Of a DNA stretch of 64,000 nt, positions 52,380 to 60,391 are shown in pieces; the stretch's first letter is position 1, and each line of letters begins with the position of its first letter. The DNA is from an uncultured Selenomonadales bacterium. Its GTDB lineage: Bacteria > Bacillota > Negativicutes > Selenomonadales > Selenomonadaceae. Made by a program: the position numbers and the translations under genes. The notes below the pieces were generated by a model. It did no database searches and was not told where the DNA came from. It saw only the letters and a list, made by a program, of their open reading frames with translations. The stretch lies in assembly GCA_937877565.1 (NCBI GenBank), contig CALFJB010000108.1, forward strand, positions 11,535 through 75,534. Direction: 5' to 3'.

Positions 52380-53120
52380 TTGCCGAGACAAAATAACCGT
52401 AAATCAAATGAAATGCGCGAAGTTTTTTTGCAACGTCGCTATCAAATGTATCCTCACGGCTCCGCTTATATCGAAATTGGAAATACAAAAGTTATCTGCG
52501 CGGCAACCGTCGAAGATAAAGTACCGCAGTTTTTGAAAGGTACAGGTACAGGCTGGGTAACGGCTGAATATTCAATGTTGCCATCTGCGCCAATTTTACG
52601 TGCGCCGCGTGAAGTTAAACGAATGAGCGGCAGGACTATGGAAATTCAAAGATTAATTGGACGAAGTCTACGCGCTGTAACAGATATGGCGGCGATTGGC
52701 GAACGTACAATAACTATAGATTGTGACGTGATACAGGCGGACGGCGGCACTCGTACAGCGTCAATAACCGGCGCGTTTGTGGCGTTGGTTGAAGCTTGCG
52801 AAACAATTTACGAAGTTGGCAAAGTTTTTCCGGTAAAAAATTTTGTGGCGGCAATTTCTGCCGGAATTTCTCCGGACGGCGAAAAACTTTTAGATTTATG
52901 CTACGACGAAGACTCAAACGCGCTTGCAGATTGTAACGTTGTTATGACGGATTCAGGCGAATTTATCGAAGTGCAAATTACCGGCGAAAAAAAATCTTTT
53001 ACTCGCGTAGATTTTAATGAAATTTTAGATTTGGCTGAAAGTGGTATAAATCAACTGATTGATCTTCAAAAAGACGCGCTCGGCAGAGATTTAGTTTGGC
53101 GCGTAGGAAGAATTGATTAA
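52380..53120 (+). CDS. rph: Ribonuclease PH
   Basis: The 246-residue phosphorolytic exoribonuclease shows NEMREV at the N-terminus, GNTKVICAATVEDKVPQFLKG, the phosphate-binding region (SGRTMEIQRLIGRSLRAV) and CDVIQADGGTRTASITGA. It trims the 3' ends of tRNA precursors, which fits its place beside a tRNA operon. The open frame runs back through the tRNAs, but TTG at 52380, seven bases after GGGAGG, gives the normal start (MPRQNNRKSNEMR). Confidence 0.95.
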   Translation: MPRQNNRKSNEMREVFLQRRYQMYPHGSAYIEIGNTKVICAATVEDKVPQFLKGTGTGWVTAEYSMLPSAPILRAPREVKRMSGRTMEIQRLIGRSLRAVTDMAAIGERTITIDCDVIQADGGTRTASITGAFVALVEACETIYEVGKVFPVKNFVAAISAGISPDGEKLLDLCYDEDSNALADCNVVMTDSGEFIEVQITGEKKSFTRVDFNEILDLAESGINQLIDLQKDALGRDLVWRVGRID

Positions 53121-53363
53121 ACGGCGAATTTTTTATTTTAAAATTAATTTTTTAAAATTTGTTCATAAAAAATTTTGAAGTTCCAAAAATGCACTCGATT
53201 AAATTTTTTCACGTATAGGACAAATTGGCTAAATGGCGAATTTTTTATTTTAAAATGCACTTTTGTAAATTTTTCATCAGAATTTTTGAGTTACCCAAAT
53301 AACTCAATCAAAATTTTTTTACGTATAGGACAAATTGACTAAATGGCGAATTTTAAAAATTAA
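53119..53363 (+). repeat. Three degenerate tandem units after rph
   Basis: A unit of about 111 bases is repeated. GGCGAATTTTTTATTTTAAA occurs near 53123 and 53235; ACGTATAGGACAAATTG occurs at 53211 and 53321. The first unit starts in the last codons of rph, so the array arose by duplicating the gene's 3' end. TTGAGTTA-CCCAAA-TAACTCAA (53286-53307) within it, followed by T7, may terminate rph. No gene lies in 53121-53436. Confidence 0.6.
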
Positions 53364-53436
53364 AGTGCAGGTTAAAATTTTAAATATAAAAGTGCGCTCG
53401 TCAGAAATTTTATCGGCGAGTAAGGGGGTTGGTTGA

Positions 53437-54045
53437 ATGACAAAAAAAATTGTTATTGCTACAAAAAATTTAGATAAACTTAGAGAGTTGGAAATTGCAT
53501 TTGACGGCTTGCCGGTTGAAATTTTATCGCTGGCTGATATTGATGATTTTCCTGATGCCATTGAAGACGGCGAAACTTTTGAGGCAAACGCCGAAATTAA
53601 AGCGCGTTTCTTCAGCCAAAAAACAGGTCTTGCGTGCCTTGCAGACGATTCCGGCTTAGAAGTTGACGCGCTCGACGGCAGACCCGGCGTATATTCTGCG
53701 CGATTTGCCGGTTATCATGCTCACGATATTACTAACAATTACAAGCTGGTTGAGGAAATGGAAAAAGTTGGAGCTAGTGAATCTCCCGCCCGTTATCGTT
53801 GTGCGCTTTGCTTTATTGACACGGACGGAACGAAAATTTGCGGCGCAGGCAGCGTTGTAGGTACAATTAAACTCGATGCAAAAGGTGAAGGCGGTTTCGG
53901 TTACGATCCCTATTTTTACATTGAAGACAATAAAACTATGGCTGAACTTACTACCGAAGAAAAAGATTTAATCAGTCATCGCGGCGCGGCATTACGCGAT
54001 TTAGTACCAAAATTGAAGGAGTGGTTGTCGTGTTCATCGGAATAA
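53437..54045 (+). CDS. rdgB: XTP/dITP diphosphatase (RdgB/HAM1)
   Basis: The 202-residue protein has KIVIATKNLDKLRELE (family ATxNxxK), LADDSGLEVDALDGRPGV with the catalytic acidic residues, EGGFGYDPYF and LISHRGAALR. It hydrolyses non-canonical purine triphosphates and keeps them out of DNA. Its last codons contain the ribosome site of the next gene, with which it overlaps by 16 bases. Confidence 0.95.
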   Translation: MTKKIVIATKNLDKLRELEIAFDGLPVEILSLADIDDFPDAIEDGETFEANAEIKARFFSQKTGLACLADDSGLEVDALDGRPGVYSARFAGYHAHDITNNYKLVEEMEKVGASESPARYRCALCFIDTDGTKICGAGSVVGTIKLDAKGEGGFGYDPYFYIEDNKTMAELTTEEKDLISHRGAALRDLVPKLKEWLSCSSE

Positions 54046-54509
54046 TCAGCGACACTCACGGAAATTTTGACGCCGTAGAAAAAGCCGTCAGCATTGCGCA
54101 AAAAATGGATATGTGGTTACATTTGGGCGATTGTGAACCGGACGCCGAATATCTTCAATCTTTGGTAGATGTGCCGGTTCATGGCGTGGCTGGAAATTGC
54201 GATTGGCCAATGAAAAGTACTTGCTATGAAAGAGTTGTTGAGGCGGAAGGACACAAAATTTTTATGACGCACGGGCATAATTACGGCGTAAGATATACGC
54301 AAGAATACGTTATGGAGGCGGCGGCTAATCAAGGCGCAGATATTGCCTTGTACGGGCATACTCATATTGTTGATTATAGAATTGGTCCGCCACTTTTATT
54401 AAATCCCGGCAGTGCGTCGCGTCCGCGTGATGATAATCGCGGCTCCTTCATTGTTATGGAGTTGAAACTGCAAGCTGAACCGCGCGTTACTATCATTCGG
54501 TTAAGGTAA
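54030..54509 (+). CDS. YfcE-like metallophosphoesterase
   Basis: The calcineurin-like fold is complete in 159 residues: GIISDTHGN, HLGDCE, GNCDW, THGH and LYGHTH supply all metal ligands. The family (YfcE/MJ0936) hydrolyses phosphodiesters with manganese; the natural substrate is uncertain. GTG at 54030 is eight bases after GAAGGAG; the earlier GTG at 54021 lies within that site. Confidence 0.9.
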   Translation: MFIGIISDTHGNFDAVEKAVSIAQKMDMWLHLGDCEPDAEYLQSLVDVPVHGVAGNCDWPMKSTCYERVVEAEGHKIFMTHGHNYGVRYTQEYVMEAAANQGADIALYGHTHIVDYRIGPPLLLNPGSASRPRDDNRGSFIVMELKLQAEPRVTIIRLR

Positions 54510-54638
54510 AAATTTTTGTTTTATCCGTGAAAAAAAATCCAGTATGTGTTGTTTCCAGTGCCGCAATACTCGAAATAATAAAATTATCATCCCGCCCGGT
54601 AAAATTAACGACGCTATTATTAAAAAAAATCGTTTCAT
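54501..54638 (-). CDS. Small single-pass membrane protein
   Basis: A 45-residue frame on the minus strand starts with ATG behind a strong GGAGGTG (six-base spacing): MKRFFLIIASLILPGGMIIL, one hydrophobic helix, then a basic amphipathic tail. It overlaps the 3' end of the YfcE gene by nine bases on the opposite strand. The ribosome site, hydrophobic profile and charged tail support a real small protein; function unknown. Confidence 0.55.
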   Translation of the reverse strand: MKRFFLIIASLILPGGMIILLFRVLRHWKQHILDFFSRIKQKFLP

Positions 54639-54735
54639 TTTAAGCACCTCCAATGGTTTTTTATTTTATAATTGAATTATAACCAAAGGAATTATTTTCT
54701 ACAATAAATTGTTAAGAAATTATCTCAACAAAAAT

Positions 54736-54764
54736 TTGACAATAATTATCATTTATGCTAAACT
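54736..54764 (+). promoter_or_regulatory. Promoter overlapped by a Fur-box-like sequence
   Basis: TTGACA (54736-54741) and TAAACT (54759-54764) are 17 bases apart. Overlapping the -35 box, TGACAATAATTATCA (54737-54751) matches 14 of 15 positions of the 7-1-7 Fur consensus TGATAATnATTATCA. Confidence 0.65.
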
Positions 54765-54770
54765 TCGTAC

Positions 54771-54866
54771 AAGCTTTTCGTTAAGCTCTCCTAAAAAATA
54801 CTACACGTACCTTAAATAAAGGAAATCCCGTCAAACGCGTTTTGTTGACGGGTTATTTTTCTTTTA
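54771..54866 (+). ncRNA. Candidate iron-regulated small RNA
   Basis: Starting about seven bases after the promoter, some 95 bases carry a small hairpin (AGCTT-TTCGTT-AAGCT minus overlap), a single-stranded C-rich stretch CTCTCC and a strong terminator, CCCGTCAA pairing with TTGACGGG then TTATTTTTC (54827-54866). There is no start codon with a ribosome site. CTCTCC can pair with GGAGAG-type ribosome sites, as in FsrA of Bacillus. The remainder of the 54639-54962 gap holds only AT-rich DNA and the galE ribosome site. Confidence 0.5.
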
Positions 54867-54962
54867 TAAAACTTTTTACAAATTCAGAAATTCGCTTGTC
54901 AACTGTGTTAAAATTGTACTACGAAAATTTATTTTAGTTATAATTGAAAGGAGCGAATTTCA

Positions 54963-55946
54963 ATGGCAATTTTAGTTTGCGGCGGCGCGGGTTATATTGG
55001 ATCACACACTGTTTATCAGTTGATTAAACGCGGCGAAAAGGTTATTATTATTGATAATTTGCAGACCGGACATCGACGGGCGATAAATCCTGCCGCCAAA
55101 TTTTATGAAGGCGATATTAGAAATTTTTCGGTACTTGAAAAAATTTTTACCGAAAATGAAATTGAGGCTGTAATTCATTTTGCGGCAAATTCACTTGTCG
55201 GCGAAAGTGTTGAAAATCCTCTGAAGTACTTCAGCAATAATGTTGGAGGTATGCAGGTTTTACTTGAGGCAATGAAAAATTTTTGCGTCGATAAAATTGT
55301 TTTCAGTTCAAGCGCGGCAGTTTATGGCGAACCTGAAAAAATTCCAATTTCTGAAACTGATAAAACTTCGCCGACTAATCCATACGGCGAATCGAAATTA
55401 ATTATGGAGCAAATGATTAAATGGATTCCCAATTTGCATTACGTCAGCTTGAGATATTTTAACGCGGCGGGGGCGATTGAAAGCGGCGAAATTGGCGAAG
55501 CTCATAAAATCGAAACTCATTTAATACCGCTTATTTTGCAAGTGCCGCTCGGCAAGCGCGATCATATTACAATTTTTGGCGAAGATTATCCCACGCCGGA
55601 CGGTACTTGTATCAGAGATTATATTCACGTTTTGGACTTGGCGGACGCGCACATTTTGGCTTTGAATTACTTGAGAAACGGCGGCAAGTCTGACATTTTT
55701 AATTTGGGCAATGGCAAGGGCTTTTCTGTCAAAGAAATAATTTCGGCGGCTGAAAAAGTTACCGCTCAAAAAATTAAAACTGAAATTGGAATGCGTCGCG
55801 CAGGCGATCCGGCTCAATTAATTGCGTCAAGTGATAAAGCTAAAAAAATTTTGAATTGGACGCCAAAATTTAATGACGTTGAAAAAATAATTTCTACAGC
55901 GTGGAAATGGCACAAAAATAATCCCGAAGGTTACAGCGATGAATGA
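54963..55946 (+). CDS. galE: UDP-glucose 4-epimerase
   Basis: The 327-residue extended SDR has the NAD motif CGGAGYIGSH (residues 6-15), the catalytic SSSAAVYG serine region and NPYGESK (Tyr-x3-Lys), and later LRYFNAAGA, typical of GalE. It interconverts UDP-glucose and UDP-galactose for surface polysaccharides. AAAGGAG precedes the ATG. Its end overlaps the next gene by eight bases. Confidence 0.93.
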   Translation: MAILVCGGAGYIGSHTVYQLIKRGEKVIIIDNLQTGHRRAINPAAKFYEGDIRNFSVLEKIFTENEIEAVIHFAANSLVGESVENPLKYFSNNVGGMQVLLEAMKNFCVDKIVFSSSAAVYGEPEKIPISETDKTSPTNPYGESKLIMEQMIKWIPNLHYVSLRYFNAAGAIESGEIGEAHKIETHLIPLILQVPLGKRDHITIFGEDYPTPDGTCIRDYIHVLDLADAHILALNYLRNGGKSDIFNLGNGKGFSVKEIISAAEKVTAQKIKTEIGMRRAGDPAQLIASSDKAKKILNWTPKFNDVEKIISTAWKWHKNNPEGYSDE

Positions 55947-56391
55947 ATATTTAACACTTGGCGCGGTTTTAATTTTAAGCGTCGTCGGTCACAATATGAC
56001 GGTAGTTTATGCAACGTTGATAATTTTGGCGGTAAAATTTTTTGGTACGCCGGAAATGCTAAATTATTTTGGAAGTCACGGCTTAAACTTCGGAATAATC
56101 ATTTTGACGGCGGCAATTTTAGTACCCATCGCCAACGGCACTGTAACAATTTCGACAATGATAGATTCATTCAAAACGCCGATAGGAATTGTGGCAGTAA
56201 CGGCAGGACTTTTGGCGGCAATTTCCGGCGGCGCGGGCGTTCCATTAATGCAAGAAAATCCAAATGTAATACCTGCGCTAATCGTCGGTACAATGGTAGG
56301 AGTATTTTTTTTCAAAGGAATTGCTGTAGGACCTTTAATCGCGGCGGGATTCACATATTTTGTAATGGCAGTGTTTGAATATTTTAAATGA
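55939..56391 (+). CDS. DUF441/UPF0756 membrane protein
   Basis: The 150-residue protein is four to five hydrophobic helices with the family's signature regions (GVPLMQENPNVIPALIVGT, GIAVGPLIAAG). It is an inner-membrane protein of unknown function. The start overlaps the galE stop, so the two are likely co-translated. Confidence 0.85.
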   Translation: MNEYLTLGAVLILSVVGHNMTVVYATLIILAVKFFGTPEMLNYFGSHGLNFGIIILTAAILVPIANGTVTISTMIDSFKTPIGIVAVTAGLLAAISGGAGVPLMQENPNVIPALIVGTMVGVFFFKGIAVGPLIAAGFTYFVMAVFEYFK

Positions 56392-56429
56392 CGTGGTAAA
56401 ATAAAAACAAAAATTTTGAGGAAAATCCA

Positions 56430-58082
56430 TTGAGTGCACAAATTTTTATAGACGCTGAAAACGTCAAGCCGGAAATTGGCTTTAAGGCGATTGAAAAATT
56501 TAGCGGTAAATATCAAGTTGAACAGGTTGATATAATTGGCAACGAGACGACAATTTCAAGCAAGTATCTTGAGGCTAGCAACCGTTACAATATAAAAAAT
56601 TGTTTTTATGGCAAAAATTCGGCTGATACGTGGCTTTGTACCGAAATTGCCAAAACTATTTTTGAAAAACCGCACGTTGATACGATAATTATAATTTCGA
56701 GCGACAGAGATTTTTTGGCGGCGATTAAACTTGTTACCGACCAAAAGCGAAAAGTTATTTTTGTGTCAGATGGCAACGGACACAGAAATTTAAAGGCAAT
56801 GTTTTACGATTTGCGAATTAATCCAGATTTTGTTGAACTTGTGGACTTTAAAACGGAATTAGCAATTTCGCCGCCGGTAAAAAATAAAGTTATCTTCAAT
56901 TACTTTAAAATTATTCCGCAAAACTTAACTGCAGATGAAGTTAAAAGGTTGATAAAAAAGCGTTTGCCTATACATTTAAAAACTTTTTACCAAAGAAACG
57001 AAAAACAATTTAAATTTATAAAGCTGAAATATTCCGGCGGATTTATTGAAGTTCCATTTTTTGCCGGAATAAATCTTTCGACGTTCACAAATTTTTTAAT
57101 TGGGCTGAAGATTATTCCAAACGGCAAAGTTATTCCGCAAATTTTGGAAGATAACCAATTATTTTTGTACGAAAACAAACTTTATCTTGACATGGTTGAA
57201 AGTATTGAATTTGAAAAATTTGAGTCGGAAGATATTGAAAAGCAAACTGTTGAGCCTGAAATTGTTGAGTCGGCTGAAAATCCCTTCAACGAAGTTATAA
57301 ATTATTTTGTGGAGCACGCCGCCGAAACTAAAAATATTTTTATAAAATTTGATGGCAGCCTTCACGAAGTACCTTTTATTAATGGAATGTCTTTGGAAAT
57401 GTTTTCCGAACTTCTCAAAGGATATGAAATTACAGACGACTCTGATAAAATCAAAAAAATTATCGCCGAAAGTTTTTTAAATCTTATTGACGATAAAATT
57501 TATTTTCACGACGAAGAGAAAATTTCAGACGAATTACGAGCATATCTTAAAATAATTCCGCCCGAAACTCTCAATGTTATGATGAAGAACGAAAACAAAC
57601 TGAAAATTGTTTCAATCGCTCACAATGAGCAAGTTAATAAAGTTCCTTTCGTTGAAGGCATGCACCTTTCGGCGTTTGTTTATATGTTGCGACATTTGAA
57701 TATTTTCAGCAAAAATAGTGCGTCTGTTGAAATTTTAACCGGCAACGGCTTTACAATTCGCAATAATTTAATTTACTTTCAAAATTGCCCAATTTCAAAG
57801 GATAAAAAAATTTCTTCTGAATTTGAGAAATATTTAAAAAACATTCCGTCGGACGCTCAAACATTTATGCTGAAAAACGAAGAAAATTTAAAACTCGTTT
57901 CAATCGCTCACAATAACTTAGTTCATAAAGTGCCATTCGTCGAAGGTATGAATTTTTCAACCTTTGTACATATGTTGCGCCATTTGGGAGTTTTCGGCAA
58001 AAATGCTTCTTCGCACAAAATTTTAACCGCCAATGGCTTTACCGTTCGTGATAACTTAGTTTTTAAAAAATCAGTGAGGTGA
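56430..58082 (+). CDS. NYN-domain protein with repeated C-terminal module
   Basis: Residues about 1-140 are a LabA-like NYN (PIN-fold) domain: QIFIDAENV, NSADTWL and IIISSDRDFLAAI carry the acidic residues of a metal-dependent RNase. The C-terminal 400 residues hold four copies of a ~95-residue module with the pattern VPF-x2-GM/I-x-LS-x-F-x3-L. Copies 3 and 4 are close relatives (VSIAHN...KVPFVEGM...YMLRHL / HMLRHL); copies 1 and 2 are diverged. I do not recognise the module as a known family. TTG start behind TTGAGGAAA. Confidence 0.7.
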   Translation: MSAQIFIDAENVKPEIGFKAIEKFSGKYQVEQVDIIGNETTISSKYLEASNRYNIKNCFYGKNSADTWLCTEIAKTIFEKPHVDTIIIISSDRDFLAAIKLVTDQKRKVIFVSDGNGHRNLKAMFYDLRINPDFVELVDFKTELAISPPVKNKVIFNYFKIIPQNLTADEVKRLIKKRLPIHLKTFYQRNEKQFKFIKLKYSGGFIEVPFFAGINLSTFTNFLIGLKIIPNGKVIPQILEDNQLFLYENKLYLDMVESIEFEKFESEDIEKQTVEPEIVESAENPFNEVINYFVEHAAETKNIFIKFDGSLHEVPFINGMSLEMFSELLKGYEITDDSDKIKKIIAESFLNLIDDKIYFHDEEKISDELRAYLKIIPPETLNVMMKNENKLKIVSIAHNEQVNKVPFVEGMHLSAFVYMLRHLNIFSKNSASVEILTGNGFTIRNNLIYFQNCPISKDKKISSEFEKYLKNIPSDAQTFMLKNEENLKLVSIAHNNLVHKVPFVEGMNFSTFVHMLRHLGVFGKNASSHKILTANGFTVRDNLVFKKSVR

Positions 58083-58089
58083 AATTATT

Positions 58090-58719
58090 TTGAAAATCAT
58101 TGAATCTTCAGTTGAACTCGCGCAGGATTTAAATCCGGCGGAAATTATGAAACAGATTGAACGCGCCGGACGCGTTTGCTATAAATCTGAATCCAACATT
58201 TCAGACGATTCCGCCGAAAAATTTATTGCAAATATCATTAAAAGCGGGCATGAATCAGTTATTGAACACGTCAGCATCACTTTTAAAATTATTTGCGATC
58301 GCGGCGTTAGTCATGAAATTGTCCGCCACAGGTTGGCTAGTTATTCGCAGGAAAGTACCAGATATTGCGATTATTCCGGCAACAAGTTCGGCGGCGATTT
58401 GACTTTTATTAAGCCGTGCTATTGGAATGAAGACGACGAAAATTATTTAATGTGGCGGCAAGCAATGGCAATTTTGGAACATCTGTACATAACAATGAGA
58501 GACAAAGGCGCACGTCCCGAACAAGCACGCTCAATCTTGCCCAACAGTTTGAAAACAGAAATTTTTATGACGGCAAATTTGCGGGAATGGAGACATTTTT
58601 TGAAATTGCGTACATCAAAAAAAGCGCATCCACAAATGCGCGAAGTTGCTTTGAAAATTTATGATATTCTCAATGAAAATCTTCCGGTACTTTTTTCTGA
58701 TATTGAAATTGAAGTTTAA
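58090..58719 (+). CDS. thyX: Flavin-dependent thymidylate synthase
   Basis: The 209-residue protein has the ThyX motif RHRLASYSQESTRY near residues 80-93 and conserved SGHESVIEH and LPNSLKTE. It makes dTMP from dUMP using FAD and methylenetetrahydrofolate. TTG start with GTGAGGTG seven bases before. It follows the NYN gene by seven bases. Confidence 0.95.
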   Translation: MKIIESSVELAQDLNPAEIMKQIERAGRVCYKSESNISDDSAEKFIANIIKSGHESVIEHVSITFKIICDRGVSHEIVRHRLASYSQESTRYCDYSGNKFGGDLTFIKPCYWNEDDENYLMWRQAMAILEHLYITMRDKGARPEQARSILPNSLKTEIFMTANLREWRHFLKLRTSKKAHPQMREVALKIYDILNENLPVLFSDIEIEV

Positions 58720-58748
58720 TTTTTTATTTTTAACTTTATATTTTAAAT

Positions 58749-58897
58749 GTACTTTCTTTCCATTCGATGAAAGAAAGTACCAAAGAAAATCTCTAATAGC
58801 GCGTCAGGGTTGCAAATGCGACGAGTAGGAGCAGTTGCTCAATTCGACGAATAGGAGAATTTGCTCAATTACCTCTATCTGAAACCAATGACGCGCC
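58749..58897 (+). repeat. Interspersed structured repeat, copy 2
   Basis: This is the inverted counterpart of 51557-51711. A hairpin GTACTTTCTTTC/GAAAGAAAGTAC (58749-58780) is followed by CAAAGAAAA and the arms GCGCGTCAGGGTT (58799-58811) and GAAACCAATGACGCGCC (58881-58897). The interior contains a tandem pair of 26-base units (GACGAGTAGGAG..., GACGAATAGGAG...). Downstream to 58999 there are short AAACCT-type repeats and no gene. Confidence 0.6.
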
Positions 58898-58999
58898 ACT
58901 CCTAAAACCTAAAACCTGATAGCTAAAACCTAATTCCTAAAACCTATAACGCGCCAAATCTGGATATATTAAAGTTATCAATTTTTTATTAATGTGCGC

Positions 59000-60127
59000 T
59001 CAAATGCGAGTGTACGTATCATCTTTTTCTGAAATATATCCTTTCATTTCCAAACTCAACATTATTGAAGAAATTTCTGAAGGCTCCACTTCCTCAACTT
59101 TTTCTAAAATTTCGTCCAGCGTTATTGAATCATCAACGGGAATTGCATCATAAATAAGTTTTTCGGTCGCGTCCAATTCAGCCTTCGGCGCGACTTTTTT
59201 TTCTTCGTGTTCAATTTCAAATTTTTGTAAAACTTTTTGTAGAATACTTTTATTGCTGTCTAAATTGTAACAATCTGAATCTAAAACATCAGCCGCGCAA
59301 GTTATCAAAGTCGCTCCATCACGAATCAAATTGTTACAGCCCACGCCTTTTTGTGAAAAAATATCGTGCGGTATTACAAAAACTTCACGAGAATTATCAG
59401 CCGCAAATCCGGCGGTAATTAACGCGCCTGACTTTTCGCCTGCCTCAACAATTATAACACTGCGCGACAATCCTGCAATAATTCTGTTTCGTGCCGGAAA
59501 TGTTCCTGCATTCCCATCAAAATTTGGCGGAAATTCCGTCATTATAAGCCCGCCACTTTCAGTAATTTCTTCAAAAAAATTTCGTTTTTCACGTGGAATT
59601 TTATTAATGCCGTATCCTAAAACTGCAAGCGTTCGCCCAACTTTTAACGCGGCTTTGTGCGCCAAAGTATCAATTCCTCTTGCCGCGCCGCTCACCACAG
59701 TTAAACCTGTTGCCGCAAATTCATTTCCCAACATTCTTGCTATTTTTTCACCGTAAAAAGTAGGATCACGCGTGCCAACAATCGAAATTCTTTCAGCGTT
59801 TGGTTTTAATTCACCGCAATAATAAAAAATTACCGGCGAACCGGAAATTTCCTTCAAAATTGGCGGATAACCTTTGTCAAAAAATGTGCAGAGTTTTACT
59901 TTCTTGACGTTGCAAAATTCAATCAGTTTTTCAACTGCGTCAGGATGTTGGCTGCGAAATTCTACCAAATTTTCTGCCGCGCCTTTATTAATTCCGGCTT
60001 TTGTCAATTCATTTAAATCAGCCTTCCAAACATTTTCCGCACTGCCGAAAACTTCAACTAATTTTTTTACGCTTTGATGTCCAACTTTACTCACCGCGTT
60101 CAAAGTCGCAATGTAGTATTTTTCCAT
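59000..60127 (-). CDS. dprA: DNA processing protein DprA
   Basis: The 375-residue protein has a helix-hairpin-helix-like N-terminus and then the Rossmann core: SIVGTRDPTFYGEKIA, VVSGAARGIDTLAHKAAL, AVLGYGINKIPREKR and FPARNRIIAGLS. A C-terminal winged-helix domain follows. DprA loads RecA on incoming single-stranded DNA in natural transformation. ATG at 60127 is used although GGAGG is 12 bases upstream; the ATG at 60148 lies before that site. Confidence 0.93.
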   Translation of the reverse strand: MEKYYIATLNAVSKVGHQSVKKLVEVFGSAENVWKADLNELTKAGINKGAAENLVEFRSQHPDAVEKLIEFCNVKKVKLCTFFDKGYPPILKEISGSPVIFYYCGELKPNAERISIVGTRDPTFYGEKIARMLGNEFAATGLTVVSGAARGIDTLAHKAALKVGRTLAVLGYGINKIPREKRNFFEEITESGGLIMTEFPPNFDGNAGTFPARNRIIAGLSRSVIIVEAGEKSGALITAGFAADNSREVFVIPHDIFSQKGVGCNNLIRDGATLITCAADVLDSDCYNLDSNKSILQKVLQKFEIEHEEKKVAPKAELDATEKLIYDAIPVDDSITLDEILEKVEEVEPSEISSIMLSLEMKGYISEKDDTYTRI

Positions 60128-60228
60128 AAGTAAAATTAACCTCCACATTTTGGAAAGACAAATATTTTGTCTTCATTTTACAATAATTTTCGCTGTCGTT
60201 CAAATCATTTTTATTGATAATAGCTTTT

Positions 60229-60391
60229 TTAAGTGCTATTATTCAAATAAAAAATCGCCGTAATTCCATTAAAGCCGCGTATTTTATTGGCAAACTCTCC
60301 GTTTGTCATTTGATACTTGAAAATAAAGTTTTTTCCATCGTTAAAGATACTCACGTTGATAATATCGGAAATATGGTAAGTGTTTAATTTT
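60229..60391 (-). pseudogene. Possible gene remnant between murG and dprA
   Basis: On the minus strand a frame without a usable start reads HISDIINVSIFNDGKNF, then QMTNGEFANKIRGFNG, and stops at 60229. The composition is protein-like, but there is no ribosome site and only an internal GTG could start it. It may be the decayed end of a lost gene. Confidence 0.25.
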
